DNA of 30,143 nucleotides, taken from positions 1-30,143 of IMG/VR virus record IMGVR_UViG_3300017781_000073, one strand, 5' to 3'. The DNA is from a virus. Below the pieces are notes generated by a model. It did no database searches. It had not been told where the DNA came from and saw only the letters and a list, made by a program, of their open reading frames with translations. The position numbers and the translations under genes are program-made. Of this stretch, positions 15,015 through 21,420 are shown piece after piece. The stretch's first letter is position 1, and the number at the start of each line of letters is the position of its first letter.

Positions 15015-15395
15015 TTAGATAATAGTTTTTGACTTATAATCTGCTATTGCAGATTTAATAGCATCTTCGGCTAGAACTGAACAATGTATTTTAACTGGCG
15101 GTAAAGCAAGTTCTTCTACAATGTCCATATTCTTTACTGCTGATGCTTGGTCTAGTGTCATACCTTTAACCATTTCAGTTACTAAACTTGAACTTGCTAT
15201 TGCACTACCGCAACCATAAGTTTTAAATTTAGCATCTTTTATTACGCCTTCTTCAACTTCTATTTGTAGACGCATAACATCACCACATGCTGGTGCGCCT
15301 ACCATTCCTGTTCCTATATTATCTTTCTTGGGATCAAATGTTCCGACGTTGCGTGGGTTTTCGTAATGGTCAAGTACCTTTTCGGAGTATGCCAT
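15015..15395 (-). CDS. iscU: Iron-sulfur cluster scaffold IscU
   Basis: The 126-residue protein is a complete IscU: GAPACGD with C37 and D39, YGCGSAIASSS with C62, and the HscA-binding LPPVKIHC with C105. IscU is the scaffold on which cysteine desulfurase and a reductant build [2Fe-2S] clusters. No desulfurase or chaperone gene is seen in the window, so it would have to use host IscS and HscAB. It works in the same pathway as the A-type carrier at 3036-3398. An exact TATAAATA late motif lies 27 bases before the ATG. Confidence 0.93.
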   Translation of the reverse strand: MAYSEKVLDHYENPRNVGTFDPKKDNIGTGMVGAPACGDVMRLQIEVEEGVIKDAKFKTYGCGSAIASSSLVTEMVKGMTLDQASAVKNMDIVEELALPPVKIHCSVLAEDAIKSAIADYKSKTII

Positions 15396-15421
15396 ATTAG
15401 TCTCTGTAGTTATACTACACT

Positions 15422-15429
15422 TATTTATA
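15422..15429 (-). promoter_or_regulatory. Late promoter motif TATAAATA for iscU
   Basis: Exact match to the T4 late promoter on the minus strand, with an expected start about 20 bases before the iscU ATG. Confidence 0.6.
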
Positions 15430-15434
15430 ACTTA

Positions 15435-16499
15435 TTACTGATAAGGATCTAGATCAAGGTACTTACCCCATTCACTGTAGTAATGACGCATACCTACTTC
15501 ATCATGGATAGTTCCGTTCTCGTGTCTACCATGTAGTATGTTACGTGCTTCAGTGCCTTCACGCATTGTTGTTCCTTGTCCTGCTACACCAATTAGGTCT
15601 TCGTGTAGGTTACGTCCGAACGGTCCCCATATGCTGTTGTGATGGTTGATGCGTGTGCGTCTTTCTTCTGGTGTGTCTTTGCGTAGTCCATAACCTCTAA
15701 ACTCAATAAGAACTTTGTTAGGTCCTAATGGAGTTACTGAGTCACTTCTATATGCACTACCACGCAAGTTAAAGTTATAGCCTGGAAACAAGTCTACCAT
15801 GTACCATTGGTTGGGTGGTAGATTAGGAAAACTTAATTCTCCTCTATCCTCAAAGCCATCATACTCTTCATAGTTTACAGTAAATGAACTTACATTTACG
15901 TGTCCGTTATCAAACGGTATGTTCTTACGTGCAAAGTATTCATCGTTAAATCCACTTACTCTATTAAAGTAATGCATGAAGTCGTGATAGAACTCACTGT
16001 TCGTATCATGCCACAGTTTGTAGTTTGTATCTATTACTGCTTTATGATAATGGAACACTTCCATTTCTTCTGTATCAATAGCATCAGCAATACAATCAAA
16101 TGCACCTGCCGTCCATTGTTCTACAGTTTGCGTTGGATTTTTATTTAATGTAGTCCATACCATTCCGCCGTGTTTAACTTCTGTGTATAACGGAGTATAG
16201 TCATCCATTAAGAATTCTACTCTAGTCATTGTTCCTGAAGGTGTATTAAACTTACCTGTATTCAAATAAGATTTAATTGAATCTCCGTTATTAACTGCAA
16301 TAACATTTTGACCTGCAATTTGTGTTGTTCTAAAACTACCTGGCTCCGGCATTTCTGATTTGTGACACATAGGTACCCAAACCTTACTAAAGATTTGTTC
16401 TTGTTCTTGTGCAAATATCTCTTGGCTGTTGTAGGCTGTGCTACTAATTGATTCTACGTTTGGTTGTGCTAACCAATTCTTATGATTACGTGGTGGCAT
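15435..16499 (-). CDS. Rieske-type ring-hydroxylating-oxygenase-like protein without Rieske ligands
   Basis: The 354-residue protein follows the alpha-subunit layout of Rieske oxygenases: an N-terminal FSKVWVPMCHKSEMPEPGSF, then a catalytic domain with the mononuclear iron site YHDFMH (H172, H176) and a likely carboxylate in NLHEDLIG (D301). The Rieske cluster needs C-x-H and C-x2-H. Here the expected N-x-C-x-H place reads YLNTGKFNTPSG, the second pair is missing, and the whole protein has only two Cys (45 and 136). It thus appears to have lost the cluster but kept the iron site. AAGGAG precedes the ATG and a host-type promoter lies upstream. Substrate is unknown. Confidence 0.78.
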   Translation of the reverse strand: MPPRNHKNWLAQPNVESISSTAYNSQEIFAQEQEQIFSKVWVPMCHKSEMPEPGSFRTTQIAGQNVIAVNNGDSIKSYLNTGKFNTPSGTMTRVEFLMDDYTPLYTEVKHGGMVWTTLNKNPTQTVEQWTAGAFDCIADAIDTEEMEVFHYHKAVIDTNYKLWHDTNSEFYHDFMHYFNRVSGFNDEYFARKNIPFDNGHVNVSSFTVNYEEYDGFEDRGELSFPNLPPNQWYMVDLFPGYNFNLRGSAYRSDSVTPLGPNKVLIEFRGYGLRKDTPEERRTRINHHNSIWGPFGRNLHEDLIGVAGQGTTMREGTEARNILHGRHENGTIHDEVGMRHYYSEWGKYLDLDPYQ

Positions 16500-16526
16500 G
16501 ACTTCTCCTTATGATATATTTAAACT

Positions 16527-16555
16527 AATATAACACAGAAAAACAGTACTGTCTA
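16527..16555 (-). promoter_or_regulatory. Host-type promoter for the Rieske-like gene
   Basis: TAGACA (16555-16550), 17 bases, TATATT (16532-16527). Confidence 0.65.
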
Positions 16556-16571
16556 ATAGGTTGTACCTATT
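16555..16571. repeat. Short inverted repeat after the GTT tRNA
   Basis: AATAGGT, TGT, ACCTATT form a 7-pair hairpin. It overlaps the palindrome CTATTACGTAATAG (16567-16580). It may help end or process the tRNA transcript. No U-run follows, so it is not a standard terminator. Confidence 0.4.
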
Positions 16572-16581
16572 ACGTAATAGT

Positions 16582-16682
16582 TGGCTCTGGGGGAAGGACT
16601 CGAACCTCCACGATAAATAATTTGCAGTATATCTATCATATGATTAACAGTCATACGTGTCTACCAATTTCACCACCCCAGA
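16582..16682 (-). tRNA. Aberrant tRNA with Asn anticodon GTT and long variable arm
   Basis: Acceptor TCTGGGG/CCCCAGA, three-pair D-stem GTG/CAC with D-loop AAATTGGTAGA, anticodon stem TATGA/TCATA with loop CTGTTAA (GTT), T-arm GGAGG-TTCGAGT-CCTTC, discriminator G73, encoded CCA. U1-A72, G73 and GUU agree with tRNA-Asn. However, the D-arm resembles tRNA-Leu and the variable region (16638-16610) is 29 bases and folds into an 8-pair stem with one G-U pair. Long variable arms belong to Leu, Ser and bacterial Tyr tRNAs, not Asn. It lies 8 bases after the synthetase-like gene and probably comes from the same transcript. Charging by host SerRS, or by the neighbour, are both open. Confidence 0.85.
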
Positions 16683-16690
16683 TTATATCC

Positions 16691-17521
16691 TTATATCTTG
16701 CCGATTTTTTCTAGTGCAGGAATCATACGTGTAATACCTATGCCTCCACCAACTCTTTGAAAGAAATCAAACTCTAAAAACTTTTCAAGTTCTGCCTCTA
16801 CTCTATCTTTGCCGAACAGTTCGAACAGTAGTTTTGAGTAAGCACCGTCTGTAATACTATGAAATGTATCACGCATCATATCAACATTGCAACTGCGTTC
16901 TGCTGATCCAATAGTTTCCATTCCACCTAAGATAACGTCCATCTTCTTTGCAGTATTTCCGTCATCGTTTCTAGCCATGTTCCAGAACGGTGAAGTCATT
17001 TCAGGAAAGTTAGTAATGATAGTTTGTCCAAATTCTTCTTCCATTGCAAGTTCGTGTTTCGCATCCATTTCAACATCTACAGGCAGATCAAAATGTGCTT
17101 GCCAGTCACCGTATGTTTTTTCTGTAAGTGTACCAAAGCCTAAGTATTCACATAGTTCATACTCCATTGCTTTTAGATCATCTACACTACCTGGCATTTC
17201 AAATTCAAACATTGGAAATATTATATCGTGTCTACCTGGTATTGCATTAGGCTCTTGTCTGTAGGAAGTGGAGACACAAAAAAACCCCTTACTATCGGGG
17301 CTACTTAATAATTCATGTTCTAGCCACATCTGGCCTGTTTGCGGTAAGGGCCATACCTGGCCTGCGTAATTGTATGTTGCTACATTGAATGGATCTTCAC
17401 ATGCGGCAAGTATGCTTAGTCTGTTTTGGGTATGGACTTCTAAGAATCCTTTATCCAAAAAAAATGACCTTAAAAGGCCAACTGTGTTTGTAAATTTACT
17501 TGGGTTTATTAGTTGCGTCAT
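16691..17521 (-). CDS. Class II aminoacyl-tRNA-synthetase-like catalytic core (AsnRS/AspRS type)
   Basis: The 276-residue protein keeps class II motif 2 (YRQE at 87-90, RHD at 97-99, FPMFEFE) and motif 3 (GGGIGITR, R265), plus KMDVILGGMETIGSAERS, which parallels the AsnRS segment ending in GGSQRE. The N-terminal OB-fold anticodon-binding domain of AsnRS, AspRS and LysRS is missing: motif 1-like sequence starts within 30 residues. Relatives of this shape include archaeal truncated AsnRS-like asparagine synthetases and bacterial AsnA, which make free asparagine. It could therefore make asparagine, charge the tRNA next to it, or modify an RNA. AAAGGA lies upstream of the ATG, and a terminator-like hairpin at 17552-17582 separates it from the zinc-ribbon gene. 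Confidence 0.8.
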   Translation of the reverse strand: MTQLINPSKFTNTVGLLRSFFLDKGFLEVHTQNRLSILAACEDPFNVATYNYAGQVWPLPQTGQMWLEHELLSSPDSKGFFCVSTSYRQEPNAIPGRHDIIFPMFEFEMPGSVDDLKAMEYELCEYLGFGTLTEKTYGDWQAHFDLPVDVEMDAKHELAMEEEFGQTIITNFPEMTSPFWNMARNDDGNTAKKMDVILGGMETIGSAERSCNVDMMRDTFHSITDGAYSKLLFELFGKDRVEAELEKFLEFDFFQRVGGGIGITRMIPALEKIGKI

Positions 17522-17551
17522 CTTTCTTTTTCCTTTTTCGAGTTTCGACCT

Positions 17552-17582
17552 AAAAAAAATTTGCTCAAAAAAAAATTGAGCC
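17552..17582 (-). terminator. Terminator or attenuator before the synthetase-like gene
   Basis: GCTCAA (17581-17576) pairs with TTGAGC (17568-17563) around a U-rich loop and is followed by AAA and eight U. The stem has only six pairs. It stands between the Asn-rich end of the zinc-ribbon gene and the synthetase-like gene. Confidence 0.55.
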
Positions 17583-17585
17583 TGT

Positions 17586-17753
17586 TTAGTTCTTCTCGTT
17601 ATTTATCATCGCATTACCTTTTTTGCCACAATGCGGACAATGGAAGGTATACCTTTCAATACAAAGTTTATCTTCCATTGTCGCATATGTGAACCAGTTA
17701 GAACAACTGGTGCAAGTTAAATGCCATATTATTTCTTTAACGGCTTTGAACAT
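17586..17753 (-). CDS. Small zinc-ribbon protein with Asn-rich end
   Basis: This 55-residue ORF starts MFKAVKEIIWHLTCTSCSNW and carries CTSC (14-17) and CPHC (39-42), a standard zinc ribbon. It ends GNAMINNEKN, with four Asn in the last nine residues, and the stop lies 4 bases before the terminator-like stem that precedes the synthetase-like gene. No ribosome site is seen. AATAAATA ends 7 bases before the ATG. It could be a regulator or only a leader ORF. Confidence 0.65.
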   Translation of the reverse strand: MFKAVKEIIWHLTCTSCSNWFTYATMEDKLCIERYTFHCPHCGKKGNAMINNEKN

Positions 17754-17760
17754 CTTGCAG

Positions 17761-17768
17761 TATTTATT
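17761..17768 (-). promoter_or_regulatory. Late-type motif AATAAATA
   Basis: It ends 7 bases before the ATG of the zinc-ribbon gene. It may drive that gene, the synthetase-like gene and the GTT tRNA. Confidence 0.35.
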
Positions 17769-17771
17769 TGA

Positions 17772-18008
17772 TTACTTAAAGCCATCTGGATAACTGGGCG
17801 TTTCTTCTTGATCAGGATGCCAGTGAGTTACATCACCAGTTAGAAATCCATAATCACAATAGAAGATACTCATGCTTGGCCAAACCTTTCCTTCTTCGTC
17901 TTCGTATAGTCCTCCATAGAATCCTCTATGGGCTCCTACTAAATCAAAGAAATACCAACATGGCTCTCCTAATTCGGGTAGTCTTTCGTCAACTTGAATC
18001 CATTCCAT
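17772..18008 (-). CDS. DUF551-like small protein
   Basis: The 78-residue protein starts MEWIQVDERLPELGEPCWYF and ends with GDVTHWHPDQEETPSYPDGF. The WxxVxExLPE opening and the THWxP ending are the hallmarks of DUF551, a small phage-associated domain of unknown function. AAAAGGAG lies 7 bases before the ATG. Confidence 0.75.
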   Translation of the reverse strand: MEWIQVDERLPELGEPCWYFFDLVGAHRGFYGGLYEDEEGKVWPSMSIFYCDYGFLTGDVTHWHPDQEETPSYPDGFK

Positions 18009-18063
18009 AATAAACTCCTTTTAAATAGATTATTGTGTTTGTTGTTTGTTATGGAATTATTTT

Positions 18064-18576
18064 TTATTCGTGTTCGCCACCTGGGTCGCCAGCGTCTAAC
18101 GGAACTTTTTTTGCATTTCCTTTTGCATCTCTCCAAATGGTATAAGTTCTTGCTCTACCATGTGAGTTATATCCGTTCATAAAATTAAATGCATGAGGTT
18201 TCTTTTTAGCAGTTTCAAATGTTGCAACTGTAACTGCTATAGCACCTAGTAATAGAACGTGTAGTACCATGCTGAATATACCTAAATACATGCTACCTAC
18301 AATGATACCAAATACTGTACACCACATCCATGCTAGTACCTGCATAATCATATGCCTTGTACTGAAGTCTGGAATTTTGCTAAGTGGATTTCTTTGGTCA
18401 TCCATTACACTATTCCAACAATCATAAACCCATTCTCTCATATCTATTACCTTTTCAAACGTTACTTTTTTAGGATAGTTAGCATCAGCACTATCTTTAA
18501 AATCTATTGCATCATATAAGTCATGAAACTTTTCTACAACTTTATGATTTCTAAAATATGCTGTTACTTTATACAT
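18064..18576 (-). CDS. Membrane protein of unknown function
   Basis: The 170-residue protein starts MYKVTAYFRNHKVVEKFHDL, has two hydrophobic spans between about residues 78 and 122 (WMWCTVFGIIVGSMYLGIF and LHVLLLGAIAVTVATF), and ends with a soluble tail containing NGYNSHGRARTYTIWRD and DAGDPGGEHE. There is no ribosome site: the -10 hexamer of the upstream host-type promoter is followed by 6 bases and the ATG, which would give a leaderless mRNA. Function is unknown. Confidence 0.75.
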   Translation of the reverse strand: MYKVTAYFRNHKVVEKFHDLYDAIDFKDSADANYPKKVTFEKVIDMREWVYDCWNSVMDDQRNPLSKIPDFSTRHMIMQVLAWMWCTVFGIIVGSMYLGIFSMVLHVLLLGAIAVTVATFETAKKKPHAFNFMNGYNSHGRARTYTIWRDAKGNAKKVPLDAGDPGGEHE

Positions 18577-18582
18577 ACTATT

Positions 18583-18611
18583 AATTTAACACCTTTCTAA
18601 GTGTTTGTCAA
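18583..18611 (-). promoter_or_regulatory. Host-type promoter giving a leaderless start
   Basis: TTGACA (18611-18606), 17 bases, TAAATT (18588-18583), then 6 bases to the ATG at 18576. Confidence 0.7.
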
Positions 18612-18621
18612 CAATTTTTGG

Positions 18622-18648
18622 TAAAGAAGTTGAGTTTCCTCAACTCCT
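18622..18648 (-). terminator. GNRA-loop hairpin after tRNA-Thr
   Basis: An 11-pair stem (AAGGAGTTGAG with CTCAACTTCTT, one G-U) closes a GAAA tetraloop. The U-run after it is short, so it may be a terminator or an RNA-processing barrier. Confidence 0.6.
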
Positions 18649-18654
18649 TAAATG

Positions 18655-18730
18655 TGGTGCTGATGGAGAGACTCGAACTCCCAACCTATTGATTACAAAT
18701 CAATTGCACTACCAATTGTGCTACATCAGC
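18655..18730 (-). tRNA. tRNA-Thr, anticodon TGT
   Basis: Acceptor GCTGATG/CATCAGC, D-arm GCAC/GTGC, anticodon stem ATTGA/TCAAT with loop TTTGTAA, T-arm GGGAG-TTCGAGT-CTCTC, A73 and encoded CCA. It lies 6 bases after the small gene at 18737. Confidence 0.94.
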
Positions 18731-18736
18731 GTCTTT

Positions 18737-18931
18737 CTACTTAGTTAACTTGAAATAGATAACTTCGTTTTGTGAAGCATCAAGGACAGTTAAAGCGGGG
18801 ACACCTGAAGGTTTTGTTTTACCAACATATTCCCAGCCATAGCCAGCCTCTACTTGTTTTTCTGCGGTTCCGAAAAATGTTTGATTGTCCCACATAAACA
18901 TTCCAAACATTATTGCTAGTGTTGTTCCCAT
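18737..18931 (-). CDS. Small exported or membrane-anchored protein
   Basis: The 64-residue protein starts MGTTLAIMFGMFMWDNQTFF, a short hydrophobic N-terminus that could act as a signal anchor, and continues with a polar domain (YGWEYVGKTKPSGVPALTVL, EVIYFKLTK). GGGAG lies 7 bases before the ATG. It lies between tRNA-Ser and tRNA-Thr on the same strand. No family is recognised. Confidence 0.65.
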   Translation of the reverse strand: MGTTLAIMFGMFMWDNQTFFGTAEKQVEAGYGWEYVGKTKPSGVPALTVLDASQNEVIYFKLTK

Positions 18932-18952
18932 TATATTCTCCCTCTATGTAAA

Positions 18953-19042
18953 TGGCGGAAGTGGTAGGATTCGAACCCACGGTAGAGTCACCCCTACGAC
19001 GGTTTAGTAAACCGCTCCTTTAAACCACTCAGGCACACTTCC
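18953..19042 (-). tRNA. tRNA-Ser with unusual anticodon ACT
   Basis: Class II cloverleaf: acceptor GGAAGTG/CACTTCC, anticodon stem GCGGT/ACCGT with loop TTACTAA, a variable arm (GTAGGGGTGACTCTAC), T-loop TTCGAAT, G73 and encoded CCA. The body and G73 fit Ser. The anticodon position reads ACT, while bacteria normally decode AGU/AGC with GCT. If A34 stays unmodified it would favour AGU; if deaminated to inosine it could also reach AGA, an Arg codon. Confidence 0.88.
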
Positions 19043-19050
19043 GTATAATT

Positions 19051-19479
19051 TTATTTATGAAACTTGATGCGATGGTGTTTACCATTTGCCCAGAAAGTCA
19101 TAATACTGTGACTGTAAACTTCTTTCTGTGTTTCATTGTAACGTGTTTCAATACTGCATTGTCTTTCTGTTCTAGAAGGACCATTGTTCTTTCCGCCTTG
19201 AATTGCCCCAATCAAAGCACCCACGCCAGTTGCGGCTTCTTTGCCACTACCTTTACCAAACTGATTACCAATTACGCCTCCTATGATACCTCCTAGGATT
19301 GCACCTTCTGTATTTGTGCCTCCACCTACAGTTACATCTCTACAAATCTCAACGTTGTATGGTGTTTGCGAAATTACAGTTTTAAAATGATCTGTTACTT
19401 CACCTGTTACAGTTTCAGCAACTGCTGATGAACAACTGACGGCAGTGATAAAGCCTACTGTTAGTAGTTTTTTAAACAT
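19051..19479 (-). CDS. Glycine-zipper outer-membrane-type protein
   Basis: The 142-residue protein has an N-terminal export signal (MFKKLLTVGFITAVSCSSAV); C16 could serve as a weak lipobox cysteine. The centre is a glycine zipper, GAILGGIIGGVIGNQFGKG and ATGVGALIGAIQGG, of the kind found in 17-kDa-antigen-like envelope proteins (PF05433 type). Family members insert in or bridge bacterial envelopes. In a phage it could act in lysis, superinfection exclusion or envelope change. GGAG lies 7 bases before the ATG, and it is the last gene of the ClpP operon. Confidence 0.75.
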   Translation of the reverse strand: MFKKLLTVGFITAVSCSSAVAETVTGEVTDHFKTVISQTPYNVEICRDVTVGGGTNTEGAILGGIIGGVIGNQFGKGSGKEAATGVGALIGAIQGGKNNGPSRTERQCSIETRYNETQKEVYSHSIMTFWANGKHHRIKFHK

Positions 19480-19482
19480 ATT

Positions 19483-19797
19483 TTACTCCTTAATGATATT
19501 GACGGTACCACCGCCTGTGACTTTAGTTACTCTATCGTATTTAAACGATCTCCAACCTTTTGCATTTAGGTCCCATACTGTAATAGTACCTTCTTTAATA
19601 ACTTTTTCTGTTTTAGGACGCATGTCTTCTGGAATATGCTCATTGTTCTTTGTGCAAGTCATTACACGTTCGTCACCGTCTAGTTTGTTAAACGTAACAA
19701 TGAGAACTCCTGTTTTCAAAATGTCAAGCAACTCATCTTGCTTAGGAATACCTTTTAACTCAGCGATTTTATCTTTTGCTTCCATTAAGTCTACCAT
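19483..19797 (-). CDS. DUF2693/WYL_2-like SH3-fold protein
   Basis: The 104-residue protein contains GVLIVTFNKLDGDERVMTCT, IPEDMRP and ITVWDLNAKGWRSFKYDRV. The TFxKxDGxxRVMxCT and VWDxxxxGWRSF pattern is that of a small Sm/SH3-like family common in T4-like marine phages (PF10902). Its role is unknown; an RNA- or protein-binding role is plausible. The start overlaps the stop of the upstream gene (TAATG). Confidence 0.72.
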   Translation of the reverse strand: MVDLMEAKDKIAELKGIPKQDELLDILKTGVLIVTFNKLDGDERVMTCTKNNEHIPEDMRPKTEKVIKEGTITVWDLNAKGWRSFKYDRVTKVTGGGTVNIIKE

Positions 19798-20051
19798 TAC
19801 AGTTCCTCCAAAATACCTAAAATTTCTGCCATTACAAAAGCACTACCGGAAAACATCATCAAATATCCTGGATATGCAATTACAATATCAGTGTAATCAT
19901 TTGCTGACCAAAATTCATAACCTGCGTATGCAAGTACGCCGCCTGCTAATATCCTTACTGCACTTTTAATTAAACTAATATAGAAATGCTTCTTGCTAGG
20001 ATCTTTAGGTTCAGGCGCACCTGGCATAGTAATTCTTTCTGGAATAGGCAT
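19797..20051 (-). CDS. Small two-span membrane protein
   Basis: The 84-residue protein starts MPIPERITMPGAPEPKDPSK and has two hydrophobic segments, ISLIKSAVRILAGGVLAYAG (about 25-44) and VIAYPGYLMMFSGSAFVMAE (about 57-76). Both ends overlap neighbours by TAATG. Function is unknown. It belongs to the same operon as ClpP and the glycine-zipper protein, together with another tiny membrane protein. Confidence 0.7.
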   Translation of the reverse strand: MPIPERITMPGAPEPKDPSKKHFYISLIKSAVRILAGGVLAYAGYEFWSANDYTDIVIAYPGYLMMFSGSAFVMAEILGILEEL

Positions 20052-20200
20052 TATTGCATGTCCTTGAGCATAATGTTCATTTGCTCAATTTGTGTTTCCA
20101 TTTTTTCAAGTCTGTTTTCAAGTTGATCTGTCGCTATAAATGTTAGAGCACCTGCAACAATTAACATTGAATAAAAAATTATACTAAAATATTTGTTCAT
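20051..20200 (-). CDS. 49-residue single-span coiled-coil protein
   Basis: The ORF starts [20 protein letters not shown], a single membrane span, and ends in a heptad-like helix (LENRLEKMETQIEQMNIMLK). Its ATG overlaps the ClpP stop and its stop overlaps the next ATG, both as TAATG, so it fits exactly between two genes. The layout (short anchor plus coiled coil) resembles small spanin-like or regulatory membrane peptides, but this is inference. Confidence 0.7.
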   Translation of the reverse strand: MNKYFSIIFYSMLIVAGALTFIATDQLENRLEKMETQIEQMNIMLKDMQ

Positions 20201-20787
20201 TATCTTTTCTCCACAATAGTATCTGCTAGTCCGTATGCAACTGCTTCTTCAGCATTCATAAACTTATCACGATCCATGTCACGTTCAAAATCTTCATAAG
20301 TTTTTCCGGCTGTGTTGTGCTTAACATACAACTTTGTTAAATTTTCTTTTAGATATTGAATCTCTTTGAAACGAATTTCAATATCACTTGCCATACCCTG
20401 AGCACCACCGCTTGGTTGATGAATCATTGTACGGGCATTGGGTAACAACTTACGTTGTCCTGGTTCGCCTGCTTGTGCAAGGAAAGATCCCATTGAACAT
20501 GCTTGGCCCATCACCATTGTGTGAACAGGTGATTTAATAAATTGCATTGTATCGTAAATACTCATGCCTGAAGTAATTACACCGCCTGGTGAGTTAATAT
20601 AAAAATTAATTGGCTTTTCAGGATTTTGTGATTCTAAAAATAACAACTGTGCAACGACTACGTTAGCACTAGCATCATCAACTTGACCATTTAACATTAC
20701 AATACGATCTTTAAGAAGTCTACTGTAAATATCCCATGAACGTTCGCCTCTTGACTCTTGTTCAACTACCATAGGAATTAACGGCAT
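20200..20787 (-). CDS. clpP: ClpP-type serine protease
   Basis: The 195-residue protein matches full ClpP length after processing. The catalytic triad is complete: S98 in [10 protein letters not shown]123 in MIHQPSGG and D174 in DMDRDKF, with the oxyanion segment NSPGG at 65-69. ClpP forms a double heptamer that degrades proteins fed by a ClpX or ClpA unfoldase. No unfoldase gene is seen, so a host partner is implied. It lies in an operon of coupled small genes. A second, distant ClpP-like protein is encoded at 23009-23572. Confidence 0.93.
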   Translation of the reverse strand: MPLIPMVVEQESRGERSWDIYSRLLKDRIVMLNGQVDDASANVVVAQLLFLESQNPEKPINFYINSPGGVITSGMSIYDTMQFIKSPVHTMVMGQACSMGSFLAQAGEPGQRKLLPNARTMIHQPSGGAQGMASDIEIRFKEIQYLKENLTKLYVKHNTAGKTYEDFERDMDRDKFMNAEEAVAYGLADTIVEKR

Positions 20788-20981
20788 TATTTGACCTCCA
20801 TCAAAGGTTCTACACTACTTACATCGTGCCAGTTTGTTTGATCACTGTTAAATCTACGTGTAGTTGTTTCTTTACGTAACTGTCCGTCTTTGACTCTGTA
20901 CGTAATTAATTCTTGTTTGATAACACCTACAGGGTCACCCTCAAATGCACTTACAAGTGGTCCGTCAAAATTACTGTTCAT
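20787..20981 (-). CDS. Small phage protein, unknown function
   Basis: The 64-residue protein starts [20 protein letters not shown] and contains [20 protein letters not shown]. It is polar with no membrane span. Proteins with the [10 protein letters not shown] pattern occur in T4-like marine phages, as far as I recall. Both ends overlap neighbours (TAATG), so it is translated with ClpP. Confidence 0.7.
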   Translation of the reverse strand: MNSNFDGPLVSAFEGDPVGVIKQELITYRVKDGQLRKETTTRRFNSDQTNWHDVSSVEPLMEVK

Positions 20982-21205
20982 TATCTTCCTTCCTTAACAT
21001 TATATGATTCTGGTCCAGGAGTTGTAAACTCATAACCGAATGCATTACCAACATAAACTCTTCCGTTGTATTTCATATGGATTTTATTAGTAGCCATAAA
21101 AATATTCATTGATTCGTTTACCCTAAAGTTGTCAACTTCTGCTTCTGCAACTTTATCATTATTTGTGCATGTTACTATACACTTATTTTCGAATACTTCT
21201 TTCAT
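20981..21205 (-). CDS. Small phage protein, unknown function
   Basis: The 74-residue protein starts MKEVFENKCIVTCTNNDKVA and is probably a small beta barrel or sheet (FRVNESMNIFMATNKIHMKY, GRVYVGNAFGYEFTTPGPES). GGAG is embedded in the end of the upstream gene 7 bases before the ATG, and the ATG overlaps that stop (ATGA). A host-type promoter lies 46 bases upstream within that gene. Confidence 0.7.
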   Translation of the reverse strand: MKEVFENKCIVTCTNNDKVAEAEVDNFRVNESMNIFMATNKIHMKYNGRVYVGNAFGYEFTTPGPESYNVKEGR

Positions 21206-21420
21206 TTTACTCCTAATAGTTTTAAATTTAAAACAAAGTTCTCTACCATTAGTTTAACACATATTGCCTTTAATGTCAAGTGATTTTTGTCCAATTCAGC
21301 AACATGCATAGCCATAAGATTAAACGCTTCATCTTCTGATATATTCAGTTGACCCCAATCAATAGGGTCAACTGTATCTGCTTCTAGTGCAAGTTCTTTT
21401 AGTATCTTCCAATCATCCAA
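21202..21420 (-). CDS. Small helical phage protein
   Basis: The 72-residue protein starts MDDWKILKELALEADTVDPI and is mostly acidic and helical, with no membrane span. It overlaps the phosphoesterase end by 8 bases and the next start by 4. No family is recognised. The 21251-21279 promoter is embedded in its coding sequence. Confidence 0.65.
   Translation of the reverse strand: MDDWKILKELALEADTVDPIDWGQLNISEDEAFNLMAMHVAELDKNHLTLKAICVKLMVENFVLNLKLLGVK
21251..21279 (-). promoter_or_regulatory. Internal host-type promoter for the ClpP operon
   Basis: TTGACA (21279-21274), 17 bases, TAAACT (21256-21251). Confidence 0.6.

Noticed and set aside
15435-16499. Rieske cluster at C45-H46
   Set aside because: C and H are adjacent rather than C-x-H, and no second C-x2-H pair follows.
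18953-19042. Amber-suppressor tRNA (anticodon CTA)
   Set aside because: CTA can be read only by shifting the loop, which breaks the anticodon stem. The seven-base loop gives ACT.
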